In this document: positions 1-7,567 of the stretch, piece after piece | Layout of the letters: each line of letters opens with the position of its first letter | Position numbering within the stretch: the stretch's first letter is position 1 | DNA from: Candidatus Avelusimicrobium aviculae | GTDB taxonomy: Bacteria > Elusimicrobiota > Elusimicrobia > Elusimicrobiales > Elusimicrobiaceae | Length of the DNA stretch: 64,000 nucleotides | Assembly (NCBI GenBank): GCA_944324655.1 | Contig: CALUXF010000003.1 | Span: 41,028 to 105,027, forward strand | Direction: 5' to 3' | Made by a program: the position numbers and the translations under genes | Notes under the pieces: model-generated | What the model was told of the DNA's origin: nothing | The model's database searches: none | The model's input: only the letters and a program-made list of their open reading frames with translations

Positions 1-361
1 TGCAAGTACGGCGTGAAACCTTTCCCCCGCTTAATTGCATGCCTAACGTATACGCCCCCGTTTTGCGCGCGATACTAAGCGTCAGGCTTTCCCCTCCGCC
101 GCTGATACCCACCGTATTAAAATACACCTGTTTGGTTTTATCGGCGCCTTGCCCATAATTGCCGGAAAAACCGGAATAGGTTCCTTCATGAGACATATAA
201 AATCCATTGGCTTGGTCCGCCGCTAAAGTTAAGTTGGTAATGCCTTCCTGCGCGCGGGCCTTTTCCATAGCGGTTTTGTATTTGGGTACGCTTAAAGAAA
301 CCAACAGCGCCACAATAATAATAACAATCAACATTTCAATTAAGGTAAAACCTTTATGCAT
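1..361 (-). CDS. Type IV pilin-like prepilin, C-terminus cut by window edge
   Basis: The reading frame starts at the ATG at 361 and runs off the left edge after 120 codons. It begins MHKGFTLIEMLIVIIIVALL, a very short basic leader followed by the prepilin peptidase site G/F, Glu+5 and the hydrophobic N-terminal helix of type IV pilins and pseudopilins. The globular part is rich in Gly, Ser and Thr, and the last visible residues are VSRRTC, so a C-terminal disulfide is possible. GGAGG lies 8 nt before the start. The product should be inserted in the inner membrane, cleaved by PilD-like peptidase and assembled into a pilus or secretion pseudopilus. Major versus minor pilin cannot be decided here. 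Confidence 0.88.
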   Translation of the reverse strand, partial: MHKGFTLIEMLIVIIIVALLVSLSVPKYKTAMEKARAQEGITNLTLAADQANGFYMSHEGTYSGFSGNYGQGADKTKQVYFNTVGISGGGESLTLSIARKTGAYTLGMQLSGGKVSRRTC

Positions 362-383
362 ATAAAATCCTCCGTACCGCAAT

Positions 384-392
384 ATTATAGCA
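384..392 (-). promoter_or_regulatory. Possible extended -10 promoter of the pilin gene
   Basis: TGCTATAAT reads on the minus strand about 22 nt before the pilin start codon, matching an extended -10 element (TGnTATAAT). No good -35 hexamer is visible at 16-18 nt spacing. Confidence 0.4.
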
Positions 393-453
393 ATTACTTC
401 CATGTTCTTATAGTATAATTCTTTTTGCCCTTAACGCCAGTATTTTTTATAAA

Positions 454-1719
454 ATGAGCCTAATGAACGTTAAAAAATTATTTTGGATTTTGTTTCTTCT
501 AAACCTGTTTAATTATATAGACCGGCAGGTGTTGTTTTCCGTTTTTCCTTTACTGCAAACGGATTTGGCTATATCAGACACGCAACTGGGCACGCTGGCC
601 TCTGTATTTATGATTGTATATATGCTCTACGCCCCGTTGGTAGGATACTTTGCGGACCGCACCCAACGCCAAAAATGGATAGGCGCCAGTGCCCTTATTT
701 GGAGCGCGGCCACCTTGGCGTGCGCCTGGGCTAAAAACTACGCGGCTTTATTAATTACCCGGGGGTTTATCGGCATAGGGGAGGCCGGATTTACCACTAT
801 CGCCCAGCCCTTTTTGGCGGAAAACTACCCCAAGGAAAAACGAGCCACCGTATTAGCCAGTTTCGCGCTGGCTTTGCCGGCCGGAAGCGCCGTCGGTTAT
901 TTGGCGGGCGGATTTGTGGGGCAGCATTGGGGCTGGCGGGCGGCTTTTATGCTGGTGGGCGTTCCCGGCATTTTTTTGGGTCTTTTGGCGCTTACCCAGT
1001 TAAAAGACACCTTGCGTTTAACCCAAAACGAACGGGAGCGGGCCCGCACGGTAGATTATTTGGTTTTGCTGCGCAATAAATCTTTTTTGTTTTTATGTCT
1101 GGCGCACGCTATGGGAACATTTGCTTTAGGGGGGCTTTCCGCTTGGATGCCCACATACTTCCACCGGTTTTTTGATTTCAGCGTTTCCCACGCCGGGCTG
1201 GTGTTTGGCGTGATGGTAGTGGTATGCGGCGCGTTGGGAACGTATTTAGGCGGGCATTTAGCGGATAAATTATTAAAAAGAACCCATCTGGCTTATTTCA
1301 TTACTATTTTTGGCAGTTTTTTACTAGCCCTTCCATTTGCGGCATTAGGGGTGTATTGTACACAAACCCTATGGGCCGTCGTTTGTTTTTCAGCGGCGGT
1401 TGTGTTTATTTTTCTGCCCATGGGGCCCATCAGCGCCGCTATTGTGGCGCTCACCCGCCCGCGGGTGCGATCCATGGCGTTTGCCATTAATATTTTTATT
1501 ATTCACGCTTTGGGAGACGCCATCTCCCCCGTGCTTTTAGGCCGCGCCTCTGACTTATGGGGTTTAAAAACCGCCGTATTTCTTTGTACGCTGACAGTTG
1601 TTCCCGCCTGCATATGTACGGCCCTTTCCGCTACATTTGCAAAAAAGACCGGGCATTTAAAAACTTATTATCAACCCGTCAAAGACGTTATCCCCCCTGC
1701 AGACACAAACGCTCATTAG
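454..1719 (+). CDS. MFS transporter, spinster-like
   Basis: A 421-residue integral membrane protein with the hydrophobic pattern of a 12-helix major facilitator. The first helix carries NYIDRQ, typical of the spinster-like branch. MFS motif A (GYFADRTQRQKW) lies between helices 2 and 3 near residue 65, and a related GGHLADKLLKR element opens the second half near residue 268. It should move a small organic solute or lipid-like substrate across the inner membrane; the substrate cannot be read from sequence. ATG 454 and ATG 463 are both possible starts and neither has a clear Shine-Dalgarno. It stands alone, divergent from the pilin gene. Confidence 0.85.
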   Translation: MSLMNVKKLFWILFLLNLFNYIDRQVLFSVFPLLQTDLAISDTQLGTLASVFMIVYMLYAPLVGYFADRTQRQKWIGASALIWSAATLACAWAKNYAALLITRGFIGIGEAGFTTIAQPFLAENYPKEKRATVLASFALALPAGSAVGYLAGGFVGQHWGWRAAFMLVGVPGIFLGLLALTQLKDTLRLTQNERERARTVDYLVLLRNKSFLFLCLAHAMGTFALGGLSAWMPTYFHRFFDFSVSHAGLVFGVMVVVCGALGTYLGGHLADKLLKRTHLAYFITIFGSFLLALPFAALGVYCTQTLWAVVCFSAAVVFIFLPMGPISAAIVALTRPRVRSMAFAINIFIIHALGDAISPVLLGRASDLWGLKTAVFLCTLTVVPACICTALSATFAKKTGHLKTYYQPVKDVIPPADTNAH

Positions 1720-1805
1720 TAAAATAAGCGAAATGATTATGCCATATCAACGCATTTCTTAATAGGAGGCGCGAACCATACGCATTTATCAAACCTCTTG
1801 CTTAT

Positions 1806-1834
1806 TTGAATACCCCCATTTTTTTTGCTATACT
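1806..1834 (+). promoter_or_regulatory. Promoter of the TRL-like lipoprotein gene
   Basis: TTGAAT at 1806-1811 and TATACT at 1829-1834 are separated by exactly 17 nt, and TGC precedes the -10, making it an extended -10 as well. Transcription would start near 1841, so the downstream gene must use the ATG at 1908 and not an upstream start. Confidence 0.6.
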
Positions 1835-1907
1835 TTCCCAGATAATTAGCGGTTATAACCCCAATTATCATCACTACTATTCCTTAATACGAAAAAAGGA
1901 GAATTAT

Positions 1908-2210
1908 ATGAAGAAATTGTTCTTGATGGCAGGTGCATGCAGTGTTTTGGCGGCCTGCGCTACCCCCAGCACGGAAGTTGGAACGGCTCTTTTCGCCATC
2001 ACCCAACAACCCATGTTGGTAACAGAATCCGCCGGAACCAAAGTAGGGCGCGCTTGCGCTAAAAATATTTTAGGGTTGTATATTTCTGGCGATATGTCTA
2101 TAGAAGCCGCTAAAAAGAATGGGAAAATTACCAAAGTATCTTCTGTTGACAAAGACATTAAGAGTTATGCCGTGTATTCTGAAGTGTGCACCGTAGTAAA
2201 AGGCTCTTAA
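1908..2210 (+). CDS. TRL-like family small lipoprotein
   Basis: A 100-residue protein with a lipoprotein signal peptide (MKKLFLMAGACSVLAAC, lipobox LAAC) and a mature part containing GRACAKNILGLYISGDMSIE and a later VSSVD segment. This pattern is typical of TRL-like (tRNA-associated locus) proteins, small exported proteins of unknown function often encoded beside tRNAs. AGGAG lies 6-7 nt before ATG 1908, and the promoter at 1806-1834 excludes longer versions. The gene is monocistronic and ends at a strong terminator. Confidence 0.8.
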   Translation: MKKLFLMAGACSVLAACATPSTEVGTALFAITQQPMLVTESAGTKVGRACAKNILGLYISGDMSIEAAKKNGKITKVSSVDKDIKSYAVYSEVCTVVKGS

Positions 2211-2246
2211 TTTTGTTCCTTTCATAATCAGGAATTCAGACACAAC

Positions 2247-2276
2247 AAAAAACCGCCCTTACAGGGCGGTTTTTAT
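2247..2276. terminator. Bidirectional intrinsic terminator
   Basis: An ACCGCCC / GGGCGGT stem is flanked by A and T runs on both sides. It lies between convergent genes ending at 2210 (+) and 2289 (-) and can serve both. Confidence 0.85.
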
Positions 2277-2288
2277 TGTCTTTAATAA

Positions 2289-2825
2289 TTACTTTACCGC
2301 TTCAAAACCGGCGTCTAACGCTTTTTTATTGAGTTCAAGCATTTCCGGCTTGGCGCGCTTGTATACTTTCTTCATGGCGTGAACCACGCTTTCCACGCTT
2401 ACGGCGCCCGTCAGTTTGCAAAACGCGCCGATAGCCACCAACGTGGCGATGCGGTCCATGCCAATTTTTTCCGCAATTTCATTGCAGGGTACACAGACGG
2501 ATTTGATATCCGTGCGCGTAGGGCGGGAATTAATCAACGAGCTGTTAACAATCAACAACCCGCCTTTTTTAATAAGCGGCTCAAACTTAGGCAAAGACGG
2601 CTCGTTCATAACGATAACCGTATCCGGCGCGGCTACAATGGGGGTATACACTTCCCCGTCAGAAATCACCACGGAACAGTTAGCCGTTCCGCCGCGCATT
2701 TCCGGCCCGTAAGAGGGCAGCCAGCTGGCGTTCTTTTTTCCTTCCACGCCCGCCTGGGCCAGCAAAATCCCGGCCGAAACTACACCCTGTCCGCCAAAAC
2801 CGGCAATTCTAATACCTTGATACAT
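2289..2825 (-). CDS. vorC: 2-oxoacid:ferredoxin oxidoreductase gamma subunit
   Basis: A 178-residue protein opening RIAGFGGQGVVSAGILLAQA, the signature of the gamma (POR/KOR C) domain, followed by PSYGPEMRGGTANC. It forms part of a CoA- and ferredoxin-dependent enzyme that oxidatively decarboxylates 2-oxoacids in the cytoplasm. It is the last gene of a four-gene operon, and its start codon touches the stop of the beta subunit gene. The VOR assignment rests on the alpha subunit; a 2-oxoglutarate or indolepyruvate substrate is not excluded. Confidence 0.82.
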   Translation of the reverse strand: MYQGIRIAGFGGQGVVSAGILLAQAGVEGKKNASWLPSYGPEMRGGTANCSVVISDGEVYTPIVAAPDTVIVMNEPSLPKFEPLIKKGGLLIVNSSLINSRPTRTDIKSVCVPCNEIAEKIGMDRIATLVAIGAFCKLTGAVSVESVVHAMKKVYKRAKPEMLELNKKALDAGFEAVK

Positions 2826-3568
2826 TATTTGGCCCCCTCGTCTTTAAATACGCCCAGCGGGTATTGCGGTATCATTTTGGTACGCACAAATTCCAGCGCC
2901 TGCATAGGGGTTGCCCCCCAGTTGGTAGGACATTGGGAAATCACTTCCACCATGGAAAAGCCTACCCCGTTTACCTGGTTTTCAAACGCTTTTTTAATGG
3001 CCTGTTTGGCTTTCATTACATTTTGCGCTGAATCTACCGCTACGCGGGCCAAATATTTGGAACCGGTAATCTGGGCCAGCATTTCGCACATATTAATCGG
3101 CCAGCCCTGCAGTTTCGGGTCGCGCCCTTTGGGAGCGGTGGTGGCTACCTGGCCCACCAGCGTAGTGGGGGCCATTTGTCCGCCGGTCATACCGTAAATG
3201 GCGTTATTAATAAAAATCACGGTGATGTTTTCGCTGCGCACCGCGGCGTGTACAATTTCAGCCATACCAATGGAGGCTAAATCCCCGTCCCCTTGGTAGG
3301 AAAAGACAATGGCGCCGGGTTTGGAACGCTTAATCCCCGTGGCAATAGCCGGTCCGCGTCCGTGGGCACCTTGTACCATATCGCAGGCAAAGTAGCTGTC
3401 CGCAAATACGGCGCATCCCACCGGGGCCACGCCGATAATGCGCTGCGCGATATCCAACTCATCAAAAGTTTCCGCCATTAAACGGTGCACAATCCCGTGG
3501 CCGCAGCCCGGGCAATAGTGCATGGGTACGTCTAATAAAGATTTGGGTCTTTGGGCAAGAATGGTCAT
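2825..3568 (-). CDS. vorA: 2-oxoacid:ferredoxin oxidoreductase beta (TPP) subunit
   Basis: A 247-residue thiamine-diphosphate subunit. HYCPGCGHGI near residue 17 is the conserved Cys-rich N-terminus of this family, and GDGDLASIGMAEI followed by INNAIYGMTGGQ forms the TPP/Mg-binding GDG...N region. It holds the catalytic cofactor of the complex. The gene is only 3 nt downstream of the alpha gene and shares one base with the gamma gene, so the three are surely co-translated. Confidence 0.88.
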   Translation of the reverse strand: MTILAQRPKSLLDVPMHYCPGCGHGIVHRLMAETFDELDIAQRIIGVAPVGCAVFADSYFACDMVQGAHGRGPAIATGIKRSKPGAIVFSYQGDGDLASIGMAEIVHAAVRSENITVIFINNAIYGMTGGQMAPTTLVGQVATTAPKGRDPKLQGWPINMCEMLAQITGSKYLARVAVDSAQNVMKAKQAIKKAFENQVNGVGFSMVEVISQCPTNWGATPMQALEFVRTKMIPQYPLGVFKDEGAK

Positions 3569-3571
3569 AAA

Positions 3572-4735
3572 TTATTTGCCTCCTTTCCAGTCTCCCTGGA
3601 TACCCAGGGACGTATCGCGCTTGCATTCATAGCTGAAACCTTCGGCGTGGCGCTGTAAGTCAAATAATCCTTCCGTACCGCCGTTAAGCGCGCTTTTTAC
3701 GGCGGGCAAAATGGTTCCGCCGTCCGGCTGGCCGCCGGCTGGATAAGCGTTTAAATAAACGGGCTTGGCCCCGTTGAGGGAAAGCTTTACATCCTGCACC
3801 AGCTGCCCCAAGCTCTGTTCCACGCACACCACCGCTTTGGCGTTTTTGGCCGCGTCCCGCAACGCTTGAGAAGGAAAAGGCCACAGCGTAATGGGACGGA
3901 AAAGCCCCACCTTTAAACCTTCCTCACGGCCTTTTACCACGGCTTCCATGCACGCGCGGGAAGACAAACCATACGCCACTAACAGTACGTCGCAGTCTTC
4001 GGTCTGGCGGGATTCAAAACGGGGTTCGGTTTTTTCTATATAACCGTAACGTTTGGCGCGTTCCACCACGTCGGCTATTAAATTATCGCCTTTATAGGAA
4101 AAAACATTGTTTTTCTTGCGGCCGTTTTTGTTGATGTCCACCGCCCAGTCAAACTTGCCCAGGGTGTTGGGGTCAACGGGGTCAAAATGAAAAGACATGC
4201 TTTCCATCATTTGCCCCAAAATACCGTCCGCCAAAATCATGCAGGGCATACGGTATTTTTCGGCCAGTTCAAAAGCCATTTTGGGGAAATTTCCCAACTC
4301 TTCCACCGAGTTGGGCGCCAGCACAATAATGTGATAATCCCCATTCCCGCCGCCGCGCGTAGCCTGGAAATAATCCCCCTGCGCTCCGGAAATACTGCCC
4401 AAACCCGGGCCGCCGCGCATCACGTTTACAATCAGGCACGGCAAATCCGCGCTGGCTAAATAAGTAATCCCTTCCTGCTTCAGGCTTACCCCCGGAGAGG
4501 AAGAAGATGTCATGCTGCGCGTACCGGTAGACGCCGCGCCGTAAACCATATTAATGGCGGCCACTTCGCTTTCCGCCTGTACAAACGCGCCGCCGGCGTC
4601 CGCCATGTGGGCGGACATATACTCCGGCACTTCGTTTTGCGGAGTAATGGGATAACCGGCAAAGAAACGGCACCCGGCGCGGATAGCGCCTTCGGCCAAA
4701 GCTTCATTGCCTTTTCTTAACGTTTTTTCTGTCAT
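3572..4735 (-). CDS. vorB: 2-oxoacid:ferredoxin oxidoreductase alpha subunit, VorB type
   Basis: A 387-residue alpha subunit. The N-terminal pyrimidine-binding domain has GCRFFAGYPITPQNEVPEYM, QAESEVAAINMVYGA and TSSSSPGVSLKQEG, and a C-terminal transketolase-like domain follows. This ordering closely resembles proteins annotated as 3-methyl-2-oxobutanoate dehydrogenase subunit VorB, so branched-chain 2-oxoacids from amino-acid fermentation are the likely substrates (inference). It follows the small ferredoxin gene within the operon. Confidence 0.88.
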   Translation of the reverse strand: MTEKTLRKGNEALAEGAIRAGCRFFAGYPITPQNEVPEYMSAHMADAGGAFVQAESEVAAINMVYGAASTGTRSMTSSSSPGVSLKQEGITYLASADLPCLIVNVMRGGPGLGSISGAQGDYFQATRGGGNGDYHIIVLAPNSVEELGNFPKMAFELAEKYRMPCMILADGILGQMMESMSFHFDPVDPNTLGKFDWAVDINKNGRKKNNVFSYKGDNLIADVVERAKRYGYIEKTEPRFESRQTEDCDVLLVAYGLSSRACMEAVVKGREEGLKVGLFRPITLWPFPSQALRDAAKNAKAVVCVEQSLGQLVQDVKLSLNGAKPVYLNAYPAGGQPDGGTILPAVKSALNGGTEGLFDLQRHAEGFSYECKRDTSLGIQGDWKGGK

Positions 4736-4761
4736 AAAATCCTCTTAAATTGGGTCTTGCG

Positions 4762-4965
4762 TTATTTGATAACGGTAATGGCCACATCGGGGCAGACCAA
4801 GTAGCACATTTTACACCCAATGCAATCTTCGGGTCGTTCTTGCTCGGCCGGGAAATAACCTTTCTTGCTAATTGTTTTGGATTTGCCCAAACATTTTTTG
4901 GGACAGGCATTTACGCACAAATAGCATGCTTTGCATTTGTTGGCGTCTACTTCTATTCTTGGCAT
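4762..4965 (-). CDS. vorD: 2x[4Fe-4S] ferredoxin, delta subunit of the oxidoreductase
   Basis: A 67-residue ferredoxin with two clusters of the form CxxCxxCxxxCP: CKACYLCVNACPKKC and CIGCKMCYLVCP. It passes electrons from the oxidoreductase to soluble ferredoxin. The start is placed at ATG 4965 because AGGAG precedes it by about 6 nt; a longer frame to 5052 has no such site and adds non-ferredoxin sequence. It is the first gene of the vorDBAC-type operon. Confidence 0.88.
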   Translation of the reverse strand: MPRIEVDANKCKACYLCVNACPKKCLGKSKTISKKGYFPAEQERPEDCIGCKMCYLVCPDVAITVIK

Positions 4966-5063
4966 ACAGTCTCCTGTGGGCCCAGGGCTGGCCCGGTTGT
5001 TCCCTGATAAATAAAGTATATTTCTTTTATAACCCCATGCGCAATAATACAAAAGGAAGTTTT

Positions 5064-5072
5064 TGCTAAAAT
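5064..5072 (+). promoter_or_regulatory. Extended -10 element, possibly leaderless start of msrC
   Basis: TGCTAAAAT fits an extended -10, and its last base is only 6 nt before the ATG of the next gene, where transcription would begin. No Shine-Dalgarno lies in between. Confidence 0.4.
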
Positions 5073-5078
5073 AGTCCT

Positions 5079-5540
5079 ATGAACAAAACACCCGTTTATC
5101 AATCTTTATTACAAGCGGCGCGAGCCTTGCTTCAAATGGAACAGGACCCCATTGCCAATGCCGCCAACACGTCCGCATTATTATTTAATACCTTATCCGG
5201 TTTAAACTGGGCCGGTTTTTATATTCTGCGGGGCGACACGTTGGTTTTAGGTCCTTTTCAAGGCAAACCCGCCTGTGTGCGCATTCCCCTAGGCAAAGGA
5301 GTATGCGGCACCGCCGCGCAAAAACAGCAAACCCTGGTGGTAAAGGACGTGCACGCCTTCCCCGGGCATATTGCCTGCGACGCGGCTTCCAACAGTGAAA
5401 TTGTCATTCCCATTATTAAAAACGGGAAATTATGGGGCGTGCTGGATATAGACTCTCCCCTCCTGGCCCGCTTTGATGAAACAGACCAACAATTTCTAGA
5501 ACAACTGGCGCAGCTGTTTGCCCGCAGCAGCGCATTATAA
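5079..5540 (+). CDS. msrC: Free methionine-(R)-sulfoxide reductase (GAF domain)
   Basis: A 153-residue single GAF-domain protein of the fRMsr family, which reduces free L-methionine-(R)-S-oxide with thioredoxin-type reductant in the cytosol. The three family cysteines are present: CVRIPLGKGVCGTAA supplies two, and HIACDAASNSEIVIP the third, resolving or catalytic, one. LNWAGFYI and GVLDIDSP are also family hallmarks. The length is normal for YebR/MsrC. It is a single gene, apparently with almost no 5' leader. Confidence 0.88.
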   Translation: MNKTPVYQSLLQAARALLQMEQDPIANAANTSALLFNTLSGLNWAGFYILRGDTLVLGPFQGKPACVRIPLGKGVCGTAAQKQQTLVVKDVHAFPGHIACDAASNSEIVIPIIKNGKLWGVLDIDSPLLARFDETDQQFLEQLAQLFARSSAL

Positions 5541-5610
5541 ATATTTTTTGTATAGGTAAAACCAAGAAATTTGCCCAACGCAAACAAATTTGGTATTATA
5601 TGTAGGTAAT

Positions 5611-5682
5611 GCCGAGGTAGCTCAGTGGTAGAGCACTGGTCTGAAAAACCAGGTGTCGACAGTTCGATCCTGTCCCTCGGCA
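5611..5682 (+). tRNA. tRNA-Phe(GAA)
   Basis: A 72-nt cloverleaf: acceptor GCCGAGG/CCTCGGC, D arm GCTC...GAGC, anticodon stem CTGGT/ACCAG with loop CTGAAAA giving anticodon GAA, T arm GACAG-TTCGATC-CTGTC, discriminator A. The 3' CCA is not encoded and must be added. A hairpin terminator follows directly. Confidence 0.97.
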
Positions 5683-5692
5683 TTTCTTTATT

Positions 5693-5712
5693 CCCGCCCG
5701 GCGGGTTTTTTT
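5693..5712 (+). terminator. Terminator after tRNA-Phe
   Basis: CCCGC/GCGGG stem with a three-base loop followed by seven T residues, 10 nt after the tRNA. Confidence 0.75.
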
Positions 5713-5734
5713 ATGTCTTTTTGCCGCTTTCTTA

Positions 5735-5768
5735 TGAAAAATCCCCGCCGGTAACCCGGCGGGGATTT
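5735..5768 (-). terminator. Terminator of the rlmI-like gene
   Basis: ATCCCCGCCGG / CCGGCGGGGAT forms a stem on the minus strand, followed by ATTTTTC. It lies 17 nt past the stop codon of the methyltransferase gene. Confidence 0.8.
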
Positions 5769-5784
5769 GAGCAATAAAGATTTT

Positions 5785-6957
5785 TTAACGCAGCTGCAAT
5801 AAACCAAAGTGCAAATATTCGGTTTCCGGCATGCCAATTAGCACCGGGTGGTCTTTTGCCTGCCCGCGCAATTCCAACAATACGGCGCGCTTGCCGGATT
5901 TGCTGACCCCTTGGCGGATAATATCCACAAAAAGTTCGCGCGAAATATGGTGGGAACAAGTGGAAAAAGCCAAATATCCGCCCGTCTTTAACCCTTCCAG
6001 CGCCATTTTTACCAACTTTACGTATAAACCCACCGCCTGCGGAAGGGCCTTGCGGCTTTTTACAAAAGCGGGCGGGTCCAAAAGCACCATATCGGGCTGG
6101 TCGGGCAGTTCGCCTTTTTTCATGGCGGAAAGCAGACGTTCGGCATCGTCACGATGGAAAACAGCAACATCTTCCACCCCGTTTAATTTGGCGTTCTTTT
6201 GGGCAAACTCCACCGCCACGGCGGAAGAATCGCACCCCCACACTTGGGCGGCGCCCGCCTTGGCCGCGGTAATGCCAAAAGAACCTATATAAGAGTACAA
6301 ATCCAACACCAATTTATCTTTAAAATAGGGTTTTAAGAATTCACGGTTTTCACGCTGGTCAAAATAAAAACCGGTTTTTTGGCCTACGCGCACAGGCACT
6401 TCATACTGAACGCCGTTTTCTTCTATCTGCACCGTTTCCGGCACGTCTCCCACTATATCCGGCGTGCCGCCCAGCCCTTCCAGTGCGCGGAAGGCGCTGT
6501 CATTACGAAAGAAAATGCCTTTGGGTTTAAATATTTTTTTGCAGGCGGACACAATTTGCGGTTTTAATTTTTCCATGCCGGCGGTCAATACATCCGCCAC
6601 CAAGACATCGCCGTAGCGGTCCAGCACCAGGCCGGGCATATTGTCCGCCTCCCCGTAGCACATGCGGCCGTATTTGCGAAGGCCTATTTCCCGCCGGTAC
6701 GCATAGGCCGTATCCAACGCTTCAAACACAAAATCTTCCGGCAGGTCCCCTTCGCCTTTTTTCAGTAACCGTACGGAAATTAAACTATGCGGATTAAAAC
6801 AACCTATACCCGCCTGGCGGCCCTCATGGGTCATTACGCGCACCAAAGTACCGGGCTCAATGGAGGTATCCAAACCGTCAATCTCGTTAGAGAAAACCCA
6901 ATAATGTCCGGCCGCTAACCTTCTTTCTTCTTTTGCTTTGAGTTTAATTTCAATCAT
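5785..6957 (-). CDS. rlmI: Class I SAM-dependent rRNA methyltransferase, RlmI-like
   Basis: A 390-residue protein with an N-terminal PUA-type RNA-binding domain (residues about 1-75) and a C-terminal Rossmann methyltransferase. The SAM-binding motif is LDLYSYIGSFGITAAKAGA. LLDPPAFVKSRK and FSTCSHHIS are the two motifs of m5C RNA methyltransferases, the latter with the likely catalytic Cys. By family it methylates a 23S rRNA cytosine (C1962 in E. coli). It lies just downstream of pyrE, about 30 nt away, with its own terminator. Confidence 0.88.
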   Translation of the reverse strand: MIEIKLKAKEERRLAAGHYWVFSNEIDGLDTSIEPGTLVRVMTHEGRQAGIGCFNPHSLISVRLLKKGEGDLPEDFVFEALDTAYAYRREIGLRKYGRMCYGEADNMPGLVLDRYGDVLVADVLTAGMEKLKPQIVSACKKIFKPKGIFFRNDSAFRALEGLGGTPDIVGDVPETVQIEENGVQYEVPVRVGQKTGFYFDQRENREFLKPYFKDKLVLDLYSYIGSFGITAAKAGAAQVWGCDSSAVAVEFAQKNAKLNGVEDVAVFHRDDAERLLSAMKKGELPDQPDMVLLDPPAFVKSRKALPQAVGLYVKLVKMALEGLKTGGYLAFSTCSHHISRELFVDIIRQGVSKSGKRAVLLELRGQAKDHPVLIGMPETEYLHFGLLQLR

Positions 6958-6988
6958 ACCGTTTCCTTTAAAAATAAATTGCCCGCAA

Positions 6989-7567
6989 TTATTTGTTTAA
7001 TTTTTCCACATCCGTAAACGGAATTTTGGCGGCGCAGAGGGGGCACTCTTTCGCCGTAAAAGTTTCCATCGGGTACGAGAGCAAGGCCCGCAGCGGAATA
7101 GTAAGGGGCAGGTAACCCATGGAGCGGTCCACAATAACGCTGATGCCAAACACATGCGCCCCGGCGGACTGAGCCAGTTCTATCGCCTGGACCAACTTGC
7201 GCCCGCCTACGGTTACATCGTCCACTATTAAAACGCGTTCGCCCGGTTTTAAAACAAAATTATGTTTTAAAACCATTTGGCCTTTTTCATTGCGGGAAGC
7301 GAATATGGCGCGCGCTTGGCGTACGCGGGCCACTTCCTGCGCCAAAACAGAGTTGGAAGGCGTAAGCGCCAGTATCACATCAGCCTTTTGGGAAAACTTG
7401 TCCGACATGGCCTGCGCAATGCGCTGCGCCAAATGCGGGTGCTGCAACAAAAGGGAGGTTTGTATATACGTTTGGCTGTGGAAGCCGGACGGCATAACAA
7501 AATGCCCCTCCATAACGGCACCGTGTTCCTGCAAGAGACATAATACGTCTAAATTATTTCTTGGCAT
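6989..7567 (-). CDS. pyrE: Orotate phosphoribosyltransferase
   Basis: A 192-residue type I phosphoribosyltransferase. The PRPP loop is VLIVDDVTVGGRK, and the N-terminal GHFVMPSGFHSQTYIQ is the orotate-PRTase lead-in. The C-terminal CPLCAAKIPF pair of cysteines occurs in one PyrE subgroup. It converts orotate and PRPP to OMP in pyrimidine synthesis. The start overlaps the end of the AsmA-like gene by 14 nt, so the two are likely co-transcribed. No other pyr genes are nearby. Confidence 0.78.
   Translation of the reverse strand: MPRNNLDVLCLLQEHGAVMEGHFVMPSGFHSQTYIQTSLLLQHPHLAQRIAQAMSDKFSQKADVILALTPSNSVLAQEVARVRQARAIFASRNEKGQMVLKHNFVLKPGERVLIVDDVTVGGRKLVQAIELAQSAGAHVFGISVIVDRSMGYLPLTIPLRALLSYPMETFTAKECPLCAAKIPFTDVEKLNK

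Noticed and set aside
1763..1768. Perfect AGGAGG in the gap after the MFS gene
   Set aside because: No ATG, GTG or TTG lies at a usable distance and no frame follows, so it is probably chance.
1806..1907. Longer TTG start for the TRL-like protein
   Set aside because: The region is occupied by a well-spaced promoter, and the signal peptide and AGGAG both place the start at 1908.
5258..5683. 141-codon minus-strand frame running through tRNA-Phe and msrC
   Set aside because: It is antisense to two well-supported genes, and its N-terminus (PRDRIELSTPGFSDQ) is the usual artefact of translating a tRNA backwards.
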